Of a stretch of 5,044 nucleotides of DNA, positions 1 through 4,996 are shown one piece after another; position 1 is the stretch's first letter, and each line of letters starts with the position of its first letter. Made by a program: the position numbers and the translations under genes. The notes under the pieces were generated by a model. The model was not told the DNA's origin. It ran no database searches and was given only the letters and a program-made list of their open reading frames with translations. Source of the DNA: an uncultured Collinsella sp. (GTDB lineage Bacteria > Actinomycetota > Coriobacteriia > Coriobacteriales > Coriobacteriaceae); the NCBI GenBank assembly GCA_900551185.1, contig URVF01000124.1, positions 1-5,044 of the forward strand. The letters run 5' to 3'.

Positions 1-37
1 AAGATCGTCGGCAGCGTCAGATGTGTATAAGAGACAG
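1..37 (+). other. Nextera adapter sequence (artefact, not genomic)
   Basis: Positions 5-37 match the 33-nt Illumina Nextera Read-1 transposase adapter, with the 19-bp Tn5 mosaic end AGATGTGTATAAGAGACAG at 19-37. The first four bases, AAGA, equal the last four bases of the i5 index read in full at the other end of the contig. This is library-construction sequence left untrimmed before assembly. Any reading frame entering from here acquires the false N-terminus MCIRDS. Genomic sequence starts at about 38. Confidence 0.98.
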
Positions 38-947
38 CTACCTGTATGCGCCGCTCTCGGCTTTTACGGCCAACGCCGGCAAGCGCCACCGCCCGCTTAT
101 CTGCATGCTCGCCGCAACCGCAGTGGGCGGTAGCTTTGAGAGCGCCCGCAGCGCCGCGGCAGCCATCGAGCATTTCCAGTCGGGCGCGCTGATCCACGAC
201 GACATCGCCGACAACGGACAGCTTCGTCGAGGCAAGCCCTGCATGCACCTTACCGAGGGCACGGGCCTTGCCATCAATTGTGGCGACCTGGCGCTCACCA
301 TGGTCACCAAGACGGTTCTCGACGACCCTACGCTGGAGTCCGACGTGAAGCTGCGCGTGCTCCACGAGCTTACCGAGATGATCGTCCGCACCATCGAGGG
401 CCAAGCGCTCGACCTGGGTTGGGTCCGTGACGGGCGCTTTGATATCTCGGTTGATGACTACCTGGACATGGCGACGCACAAGACCGCGTTTTACAGCGGA
501 GCCACGCCGCTTGCCGCCGGAGCCATTATCGGCGGCGGCAACGATGAGCAAATCGAAGCGCTGCGCGCCTTTGGCCTGCACACGGGCCTTGCCTTTCAGA
601 TTCAGGACGACCTGCTCAACCTTGTCGGCACTAAGGAAGCCGCCAACAAGGACTTCCGCACCGACATCACCGAGGGCAAGCGCACGCTTGTCGCCGTACA
701 CGCCCTCTCTGATGAGCGCCACCACGACGAGGTCGAGGCGATTCTTTCCTCAGGCACCGATGATCCCGCGCAGCTCGCACGCGCCGTGGAGATCTTCCAG
801 GAGACCGGCTCCATCGATTACGCCCACACTTACGCGCTCGACCTGACCGCTAAGGCCAAAGCGGCCATCGAGAACGTTGAGCTTGATCCGCACGCACGCG
901 AGCTGTTCCTCTCCATGGCAGATTTCTTTGTGGAGCGCCTTAACTAA
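38..947 (+). CDS. Polyprenyl diphosphate synthase (trans-isoprenyl), 5'-truncated
   Basis: Partial gene; about 302 genomic codons remain and the native start is lost, since the only upstream ATG is adapter (first complete genomic codon at 39). The enzyme condenses isopentenyl diphosphate onto allylic diphosphates in the cytosol to make linear prenyl chains. Family hallmarks visible: GKRHRP near the beginning (the conserved GKRxRP), the first Asp-rich motif DDIAD at 198-212 followed by RRGKP, HKTAFYSG in mid-protein, FQIQDD leading the second Asp-rich region at 594-620, and DITEGKRT after it. The residues four and five places before the first motif are Ala and Gly, with no two-residue insertion in DDxxD, which favours a long-chain product such as a quinone side chain over farnesyl diphosphate; that is inference. 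The second motif reads DDLLN, with Asn for the usual last Asp. Family is near certain; chain length and symbol (ispB/hepT/ispA-like) are not settled. Confidence 0.93.
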
Positions 948-989
948 CGGGGGTTATAAAACCTGTCAGCAGCGTATTTAGGCACAACT

Positions 990-998
990 TGCTACACT
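990..998 (+). promoter_or_regulatory. Candidate extended -10 promoter for the peptidoglycan-binding protein gene
   Basis: TGCTACACT in the 138-bp gap between the two plus-strand genes has the TGn extension and a -10 hexamer (TACACT) matching four of six consensus bases. No good -35 lies 16-18 bp upstream, as expected of extended -10 promoters. It would give a 5' leader of about 80 nt containing a small TGCAT/ATGCA hairpin (1005-1018). No T-tract terminator is visible after the prenyl synthase stop, so readthrough into the next gene is also possible. Confidence 0.35.
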
Positions 999-1071
999 GT
1001 TGAGTGCATGTTTATGCATCCCTTTGCGTTGTCTATCCGACAGACGCTCAAATAGTACGAATGGTACGCCG

Positions 1072-1078
1072 AAAGGGG
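1072..1078 (+). promoter_or_regulatory. Shine-Dalgarno site deciding the ATG at 1086
   Basis: AAAGGGG, followed by seven bases and ATG. The same GAAAGGGG core precedes the GTG start of the minus-strand gene at 4743, so it looks like this genome's usual ribosome binding site. Confidence 0.75.
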
Positions 1079-1085
1079 TTCGTTC

Positions 1086-1991
1086 ATGGAACCTATTACA
1101 ACGGGCATGCAAGGAGCAGCCGTCGAGGACGTGCAGTCTCGTCTCCTGCAGCTCGGCTACACGATTGATGCCGCCGAAGTCACCGACAAGTACTTTGGAG
1201 CCACCACTGAGCAGGCCGTCAGCACCTTCAGGCTCGACAGCGGCCTTGCTGCCGGTCATGCCGTCGATATCCCCTGCTGGAGCGCCCTTGTAGACGCTTC
1301 GTATAAGCTGGGCGACCGCACTCTCTATCTGCGCATGCCCAATTTCCATGGCGCCGATGTGCAGGCCCTGCAGCGCGCTCTCAACGTTTTGGGCTTTGCC
1401 TGTGGCGAAGACGACGGCTACTTTGGTCCGCATACCGAGGCCGCCCTGCAGCAGTTCCAGGAAAATGTCGGCCTGTTTGCCGACGGCATGGCCTTCCAGG
1501 ACACCTACGCCTACATCAACCGCCTGCACCATGTGTGGGAGGGCAAGCCCTCGGTCACCGAAGCCGAGTCCCGTATCGGTTTTGCTCGCGCCGCCAACGT
1601 GCTCGAGCGCTTCCAGATTGCCGTTATCGGCGAGGACCCCATCGCACGCAGCGTTGCGTCGCGCATGTGGAATATCGCCACGGCAACGACCGACAACAGC
1701 GGCATGATGCTCTGCGACTCCGAGGTCCCAACCGACGTTGACCTAGTGCTCGAGATCGCAAGCGATGAGCTGCCCGCAGATGCAGCGCCGCGCGCCACGA
1801 TCGCCCTCGCCGAGTGCCACAACCTGGCCCAGCGCATCCGCACTGCCAATGTCGCCGCGCAGCAGAAGCCGGCACGCATTCGCATTGAGCTCACGGGCAT
1901 GACGCGCTACAACGGCACCTTCACGGCCAGCGACGCGCAGACACTCGCCGTACGCCTGCTCGATGGTGTTTGCGATGCCCTCGCAGATTAG
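1086..1991 (+). CDS. Peptidoglycan-binding protein with degenerate amidase-like C-terminal domain
   Basis: 301 residues, complete, with a good ribosome binding site 7 nt before the ATG. Residues about 7-71 and 85-148 are two tandem PG_binding_1 type repeats, each with the pattern G..DVQ.(R/A)L..LG......D..FG..TE.A...FQ (DKYFGATTEQAVSTFR; DGYFGPHTEAALQQFQ). Residues about 175-301 resemble the later part of an amidase_3 fold: a VDLVLEIAS strand, a helix around LAQRIRTANVAA, and ARIRIELTG where true amidases have the conserved strand with the zinc/catalytic Glu region. I see no HGG-type zinc-binding motif or other catalytic His set, so hydrolase activity is unlikely. There is no signal peptide or membrane segment, so the protein should be cytosolic. 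Two binding repeats plus an amidase-like domain without export is the arrangement of actinobacterial CwlM, a cytosolic pseudo-amidase that stimulates MurA; a similar role here is inference only. It is followed within 40 bp by tRNA-Gln on the same strand. Confidence 0.85.
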   Translation: MEPITTGMQGAAVEDVQSRLLQLGYTIDAAEVTDKYFGATTEQAVSTFRLDSGLAAGHAVDIPCWSALVDASYKLGDRTLYLRMPNFHGADVQALQRALNVLGFACGEDDGYFGPHTEAALQQFQENVGLFADGMAFQDTYAYINRLHHVWEGKPSVTEAESRIGFARAANVLERFQIAVIGEDPIARSVASRMWNIATATTDNSGMMLCDSEVPTDVDLVLEIASDELPADAAPRATIALAECHNLAQRIRTANVAAQQKPARIRIELTGMTRYNGTFTASDAQTLAVRLLDGVCDALAD

Positions 1992-1998
1992 GTAAACT
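1970..1998 (+). promoter_or_regulatory. Candidate promoter of tRNA-Gln
   Basis: TTGCGA (1970-1975) and TAAACT (1993-1998) are separated by exactly 17 bp; each hexamer matches four of six sigma-70 consensus bases. Initiation near 2005 would give a leader of about 24 nt before the mature tRNA. The -35 lies inside the last codons of the upstream gene and the -10 just after its stop. A small GTTGC/GCAAC hairpin (2005-2020) sits in the leader. Confidence 0.4.
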
Positions 1999-2029
1999 AA
2001 ACGAGTTGCTTTTGGGCAACACCACACAT

Positions 2030-2104
2030 TGGGACGTAGTTCAACGGTAGAACTCCGGTTTTTGGTGCCGGCTGTTGGGGGTTCGAATCCCTCCGTCCCA
2101 GCCA
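2030..2104 (+). tRNA. tRNA-Gln (anticodon UUG), CCA encoded
   Basis: A full cloverleaf can be folded by eye. The acceptor stem is TGGGACG (2030-2036) with CGTCCCA (2094-2100), all seven pairs. The D stem is GTTC/GAAC (2039-2042, 2050-2053) with a loop containing GG. The anticodon stem CCGGT/GCCGG (2055-2059, 2067-2071) has one G-U pair, and the loop TTTTGGT gives anticodon TTG at 2062-2064. A five-base variable loop is followed by a T-arm of GGGGG and CCCTC around TTCGAAT (2082-2088). Discriminator G2101 is followed by encoded CCA. The first base is U opposite A, the weak 1-72 pair typical of bacterial tRNA-Gln. It decodes CAA and, by wobble, CAG. Confidence 0.97.
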
Positions 2105-2176
2105 TTAAAATTGAGCGCCCTGAGCCCATAACGGCCCAGGGCGCTTTCTTGTGGGCAAGCGGAGGGATTCGAACCC
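2079..2176. repeat. 17-bp inverted repeat of a tRNA T-arm (2079-2095 and 2160-2176)
   Basis: GGGTTCGAATCCCTCCG occurs exactly at 2079-2095 on the plus strand, inside tRNA-Gln, and at 2160-2176 on the minus strand. The copies are 64 bp apart and inverted, with the tRNA terminator between them. The sequence is a common T-arm plus start of the acceptor strand, so the second copy probably derives from a tRNA, either this one or a serine tRNA with the same T-arm. Confidence 0.8.
2114..2150 (+). terminator. Intrinsic terminator of tRNA-Gln
   Basis: AGCGCCCTG (2114-2122) pairs perfectly with CAGGGCGCT (2137-2145), with possible inner GCC/GGC pairs, and is followed by TTTCTT. It starts ten bases after the tRNA CCA end, so it most likely ends the tRNA transcript. 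Confidence 0.85.
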
Positions 2177-2232
2177 GCAAGGCAACACAACTTCTCGTCC
2201 AACACGAGAAAAATCTGCCTTCAAAAGACAGG
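2152..2232 (-). pseudogene. tRNA-Ser-like remnant (degenerate)
   Basis: Read on the minus strand, this stretch has tRNA-like pieces in the right order. There is an anticodon-like arm CTGTC-TTTTGAA-GGCAG (2231-2215). A variable-arm-like hairpin TTCTCGT-GTTGG-ACGAGAA (2210-2192), with seven perfect pairs, suggests a class II tRNA such as Ser. A T-arm GCGGG-TTCGAAT-CCCTC (2178-2162) has one mismatch. It cannot be a working tRNA: no 5' acceptor strand pairs properly with CGCTTGC, the region between anticodon and T arms is about 36 nt (too long), CCA is out of register, and the anticodon is ambiguous between UUG and UGA. It could be a decayed tRNA, a tRNA fragment left by a mobile element, or chance plus an inverted T-arm duplication. 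Confidence 0.35.
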
Positions 2233-2302
2233 CGCCCCAAGCCCATTAGGACCAAGAGCGCCTTACATCTAGAAAATATCAGCCCAGTTCCGAAAAGCGA
2301 GC

Positions 2303-2381
2303 CGCCATCTACAAAATGGCGCGTGGCCCCGGCGGACCGGGCATTAAGTTTGTCGCGAGTTCCGCACGAACAGGAGGCCAC
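2303..2381. other. Structured intergenic segment: hairpin plus possible three-way junction
   Basis: CGCCAT (2303-2308) pairs with ATGGCG (2316-2321). Directly after, GTGGCC (2323-2328) pairs with GGCCAC (2376-2381), enclosing two hairpins: CCGG-CGGA-CCGG (2329-2340) and GTTTGT/ACGAAC (2348-2353 with 2366-2371, one G-U pair), the latter extended by three further pairs after a bulge. No T-tract follows on either strand, so these are not plain terminators. I recognise no riboswitch or RNA family. The direction of any transcript is unknown. Confidence 0.4.
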
Positions 2382-2402
2382 TTAACCTCGATGTTTTGGA
2401 CG

Positions 2403-2520
2403 TGACAGCGAGAGGGGCCCTGGTATGGCAAGGTGACGTGAAACAAGGCGGCGCTGACCTTCTGGTCGCGCCGCCGAAGTTGAACGTCAGATTGCCGTGC
2501 CAGGGCCCCTCGCAGCGTCA
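2403..2520. other. Long imperfect hairpin, possible structured RNA or palindromic element
   Basis: An almost complete foldback of about 118 nt. TGAC/GTCA closes the base; after a small internal loop, GCGAG pairs with CTCGC. Past a two-base bulge there are 17 continuous pairs (2415-2431 with 2492-2508, two of them G-U), a 2x2 internal loop, and TGACGT/ACGTCA (2434-2439, 2484-2489). A 7x8 purine-rich internal loop then leads to the tip GGCGGCGC-T-GACC with loop TTCT and GGTC-GCGCCGCC (2447-2475). Several G-U pairs and matched internal loops suggest RNA rather than a DNA palindrome. I could not match it to 6S, SRP, RNase P or tmRNA hallmarks. An inactive miniature transposon is an alternative, but I see no target duplication at its ends. 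Confidence 0.5.
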
Positions 2521-2524
2521 AGAA

Positions 2525-2548
2525 GGCCGCCGTTCGGTAGAACGGCGG
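2525..2548 (-). terminator. Probable terminator of the JetD-like gene
   Basis: CCGCCGTTC (2527-2535) and GAACGGCGG (2540-2548) form nine perfect GC-rich pairs around a GGTA loop, starting two bases after the minus-strand stop codon. On the minus strand the stem is followed only by CCTTCTT, a weak U-tract, so termination may be partial and the long hairpin beyond may act with it. Confidence 0.6.
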
Positions 2549-2550
2549 AG

Positions 2551-4743
2551 CTAATTGTTCAGCATGCGGTCGAAGCTTCCCGAGTCGCCATCCCGATAGT
2601 CTGCGGTCATCAGGATCTCCTGCGGAATGCGCCCGCCTTCACGTAGCACGTTGCGGAACTGCACGCGCGTAACCATGGGCAGATCCTTAATCGTCGCCGC
2701 CAGGTTCTGCGGCACGCCCTGGTTGGCAGCAGCGGGCTCGCACGCGCCGCCGGCCTTCACGCGACGCCTATGCTCGGCGAGCATGGCGCGGTACATGCCG
2801 GCATGCAGGCGAATCTCAACCACATTGGCATTGCGAGCCTGCTCGACGATGCGCGCGCCCTCGCGGTCGATATCGCCCACATAGTAGACGTAGTTAAAGC
2901 GATAGCCAATCTCGGCCAGATAATCGTCCAGGGCATGCGAGACGCTTGCCTTGCATCCGCCGCCAAAAATCACGCCGCCCACCTTGATGCCAAAGAGCTT
3001 GGCGTGCTTGCGGCCACGCAGCAGCTTGACGATCTCGTCGTAGGTGTCCAGGTTCTCGACCATAATGAACGGCTTGTCGGCACCCAGCGTAAAGAAACCC
3101 GTAAAGTGCACGGGGCGATTGGGAGCGACCTTGATCGCCTGCATGCTGATGCCCTTTTCGGTCATACGCCTGATCAGGCGCTCACCGTGCTTGCCGTCAA
3201 AAGCCTTCTCGTCGTTAAAGATCTGGTAGGCACGCTGGCGGCGCGAGGCAACCGGCGTATCGGCACCTCGGTTCTGCTCGATCCAAGCCTGGATGATTGC
3301 GATTTCCTCGGCAATCTTGCGGTTGGACATCTCGTTGTGCTGAGTGCGCTGCGGAGCCTTTTTGCCGTCCTTGCCCTCGACCTTAACGATTTGAGTCTGT
3401 TGCTCCTTAATCTTGGAGAGCGCCATTGGCGTGGGAACGACCTTGAGCAGCTGCCTGCCCAGGACACGGGCCAGAGCAAACGCCGAAACCTCGCCATGAG
3501 CGGGCTGCTCAGGCTGCTGGGCGGCCGCATCGTTTGCAGTCGGTTTGGGCTGCGCCTGGGATTTGTGCTTGGAATCTGCCTGAGCTTTGCGCTCTTGCTT
3601 TGGCGCGGACGAGCTCTTTTGCGAACGTTCAGGCTTGTCCCCCTTCGCCGGCTGGCGCTTGGGCTGCTCCACCGGGGTCTCAGCCTTCACATCCTTGTTT
3701 TGCGTTGTCGCCTTCTCGGCCACGGTTTCGGCATTTGAGCCACGTCCGCCACGGTGACGACGACGGCGGGGCTTGCTCGAAGCGCTCTCCCCCGCCTGTT
3801 TATCAGCGGACTGTTGAACTTTGACCTCGGTGTCAGCCGCAGGCTGCGACTCGGAAGGTTGCTGCTCGCGAGCCGCCGGCTCAACGGTTTTCTCGGTTTG
3901 TTCGGCCTTATCGGCCTGAGCGGTCGAAGCCGGCTCGCCCTTCTCCTGACGCTTTACGGGATACGCGCGCCCTGCAAAACCGCGGCCGGGACGACACGAA
4001 CCCGGAGCCCTCTTGGCAGACTCCTCAACATCGTCTGCAACCTCGGAAGGCTCTTCAACCTCACGCGCGACATCCTGCTGCGCAGCCTTGAAGTGAGCAC
4101 CGCGACGACGCTTGGGCTCTTGGGCTTCCACGGGCTTTTGTTCCTTCGCGGGCTTCTGCGACTCAGCGGCAACCTCGGTCTCAACAGCCTCAGCATCCGT
4201 CTCACCCTTTCGAGCAACGGCGCGACGGAAGCGCTCCTGCTGGGCGCGGCGCTGCGCATCGCGCTTGCCACCCCCGCCAAAACCGCCGCGTCCTGCCTTG
4301 GCCGTAAAGGCACGCACGACGTTCTCATCGAGCAACTCATCGGTATCGACATGCTCACGCGGGGCAACTTCTTCCACAGCAGGCACGTCAGCGGGATCCT
4401 CGACGACAAAATCCTCGACGGACTCGGCAGGCTGCTCCTGGGCATCGCGGATCTCGGCATTGATGGTATAGAACGCCGGGCGCCCGTTAATGCCGCTACC
4501 CTCGATCTTGGTCACGATATTTGCCGCGATAAGCTCATCGCGCATCGCCTTGGTGTCACATTCCTTATCGACGGAGCGGAAAATTTGCGCCAGCGCGCTC
4601 GACTTGATCTTGAGCGCCTTGCGGCAAAGCAGGTCGTAGGCAACCAGCTTGGCACGCTCAGCAGAAAGCGATGTCTGGCTGCTCAGACGCTCAGCCAGGG
4701 CATCGACATTATTTTGGTTATCGGAATATACCGTCTTGGCCAC
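2551..4743 (-). CDS. JetD-like (DUF2220) Toprim protein with long disordered linker
   Basis: 730 residues from a GTG start. That start is preferred over the ATG at 4767 because GAAAGGGG sits just before it, identical to the site of the 1086 gene, while the ATG has none. Residues about 1-95 are helical and winged-helix-like. About 100-415 is low-complexity Ala/Glu/Lys/Gln/Pro sequence with Gly/Arg clusters (GRGGFGGGGKR at 151-161, RRRRHRGGRG at 326-335). About 418-720 matches the JetD C-terminal family by motif: IFNDEKAFDG (508-517), then a Toprim-like fold with VENL (Glu563), GGG (594-596) and YYVGDIDREG with the metal-binding D624-x-D626. In Wadjet, JetD is the nuclease that cuts plasmid DNA after JetABC loop extrusion; its relatives are Top6A/Spo11. 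Metal-binding acidic residues are retained, so nuclease activity is plausible. The usual DUF3322 arm was not recognised and no jetA/B/C lies here, so a Wadjet role is not shown. Strand and frame are certain; the family call is by eye. Confidence 0.85.
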   Translation of the reverse strand: MAKTVYSDNQNNVDALAERLSSQTSLSAERAKLVAYDLLCRKALKIKSSALAQIFRSVDKECDTKAMRDELIAANIVTKIEGSGINGRPAFYTINAEIRDAQEQPAESVEDFVVEDPADVPAVEEVAPREHVDTDELLDENVVRAFTAKAGRGGFGGGGKRDAQRRAQQERFRRAVARKGETDAEAVETEVAAESQKPAKEQKPVEAQEPKRRRGAHFKAAQQDVAREVEEPSEVADDVEESAKRAPGSCRPGRGFAGRAYPVKRQEKGEPASTAQADKAEQTEKTVEPAAREQQPSESQPAADTEVKVQQSADKQAGESASSKPRRRRHRGGRGSNAETVAEKATTQNKDVKAETPVEQPKRQPAKGDKPERSQKSSSAPKQERKAQADSKHKSQAQPKPTANDAAAQQPEQPAHGEVSAFALARVLGRQLLKVVPTPMALSKIKEQQTQIVKVEGKDGKKAPQRTQHNEMSNRKIAEEIAIIQAWIEQNRGADTPVASRRQRAYQIFNDEKAFDGKHGERLIRRMTEKGISMQAIKVAPNRPVHFTGFFTLGADKPFIMVENLDTYDEIVKLLRGRKHAKLFGIKVGGVIFGGGCKASVSHALDDYLAEIGYRFNYVYYVGDIDREGARIVEQARNANVVEIRLHAGMYRAMLAEHRRRVKAGGACEPAAANQGVPQNLAATIKDLPMVTRVQFRNVLREGGRIPQEILMTADYRDGDSGSFDRMLNN

Positions 4744-4747
4744 GGGG

Positions 4748-4755
4748 CCCCTTTC
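4748..4755 (-). promoter_or_regulatory. Shine-Dalgarno site selecting the GTG start at 4743
   Basis: On the minus strand GAAAGGGG is followed by CCCC and GTG. The eight bases 4744-4751 are the palindrome GGGGCCCC, which brings the ribosome binding site and the spacer into one self-complementary block. The spacing is short (four bases from the last G, six from AAAGG) but workable. Confidence 0.6.
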
Positions 4756-4784
4756 ATATGTACACATATACGTCTATATGGTAC
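4755..4784. promoter_or_regulatory. Operator-like phased AT repeats and inverted repeat upstream of the JetD-like gene
   Basis: Three six-base blocks, CATATG (4755-4760), CATATA (4765-4770) and TATATG (4775-4780), have their ATAT cores exactly 10 bp apart, placing them on one face of the helix in otherwise GC-rich DNA. The second and third form an inverted repeat (CATATA-CGTC-TATATG), extended by GTAC at both outer ends (4760-4763 and 4781-4784) with one bulged A. It overlaps the candidate -10 and start of transcription, the usual place for a repressor. The binding protein is unknown. Confidence 0.45.
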
Positions 4785-4807
4785 AACGCGCGCCCTTATC
4801 CACGCAA
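4778..4807 (-). promoter_or_regulatory. Candidate promoter of the JetD-like gene
   Basis: On the minus strand TTGCGT (4807-4802) and TACCAT (4783-4778) are 18 bp apart. Initiation near 4771 would give a leader of about 27 nt to the GTG codon. TTGCGx is also the -35 proposed for the tRNA gene. The match is modest. Confidence 0.35.
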
Positions 4808-4848
4808 AACATCTGCGAGAACACTCGAGCGTCACCCGCTTTTGCATG

Positions 4849-4887
4849 AAAAAAGACCGAGCCCGCGAAGTCGCGGACCCGGTCTTT
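4849..4887 (-). terminator. Intrinsic terminator of the partial right-end gene
   Basis: On the minus strand a stem GACCG/CGGTC continues, past two mismatches flanking one G-C pair, into CCGCG/CGCGG around a four-base loop, then runs into TTTTTT (4854-4849). It begins about 40 bp after the stop codon of the gene entering from the right and insulates the JetD-like gene from it. The plus-strand side has only TTT, so it is mainly a minus-strand terminator. Confidence 0.85.
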
Positions 4888-4926
4888 CCGAGTCATATAG
4901 ATGTGACGTTCAACTCGTCAGGTCGA

Positions 4927-4996
4927 CTAAGCCTTGGCGGCCTCGGCGTCGGCAGGAGCCTCAGCGGCAGCGGCGCGACCGTACTCGGCCTTGCCC
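4927..4996 (-). CDS. C-terminal fragment of an unidentified protein (Ala-rich tail)
   Basis: The last 22 codons and a TAG stop of a minus-strand gene; the rest is lost at the contig end. The visible residues begin GKAEYGRAAAAEAP and end DAEAAKA. Codons are strongly GCC/GAG/AAG, the frame ends just before a strong terminator, and every third position is G, C or T in a coding-like pattern, so I think it is real. Short Ala/Glu tails like this are common on ribosomal and other abundant proteins of high-GC Gram-positives, but the fragment is too short to name. Confidence 0.6.

Noticed and set aside
978..1532. Minus-strand open frame of 184 codons
   Set aside because: It overlaps the promoter and peptidoglycan-binding repeats of the plus-strand gene, shows no domain of its own, and is explained as a codon-bias shadow.
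2029..2385. Plus-strand open frame of 118 codons across the tRNA and intergenic region
   Set aside because: Its first third is translated tRNA-Gln (the familiar false peptide RSSTVEL) and the rest covers terminator and hairpin DNA; no ribosome binding site.
2151..2520. tmRNA on the minus strand
   Set aside because: The 3' TTCGAATCCCTCCG and the length of about 370 nt suggested it, but no matching 5' acceptor strand and no tag peptide frame ending in Ala-Ala are present.
2403..2520. 6S or SRP RNA
   Set aside because: The foldback lacks the large central bubble expected of 6S RNA and the conserved GGAAGCAGC-type apical loop region of SRP RNA.
2770..3738. Plus-strand open frame of 322 codons
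   Set aside because: Antisense shadow of the conserved JetD-like domain; no recognisable domain. The minus-strand frame has the motifs.
2551..4743. Part of a complete Wadjet defence operon
   Set aside because: The gene stands alone between terminators with no jetA, jetB or jetC in the window; the flanking DNA is a tRNA region and an unrelated gene end.
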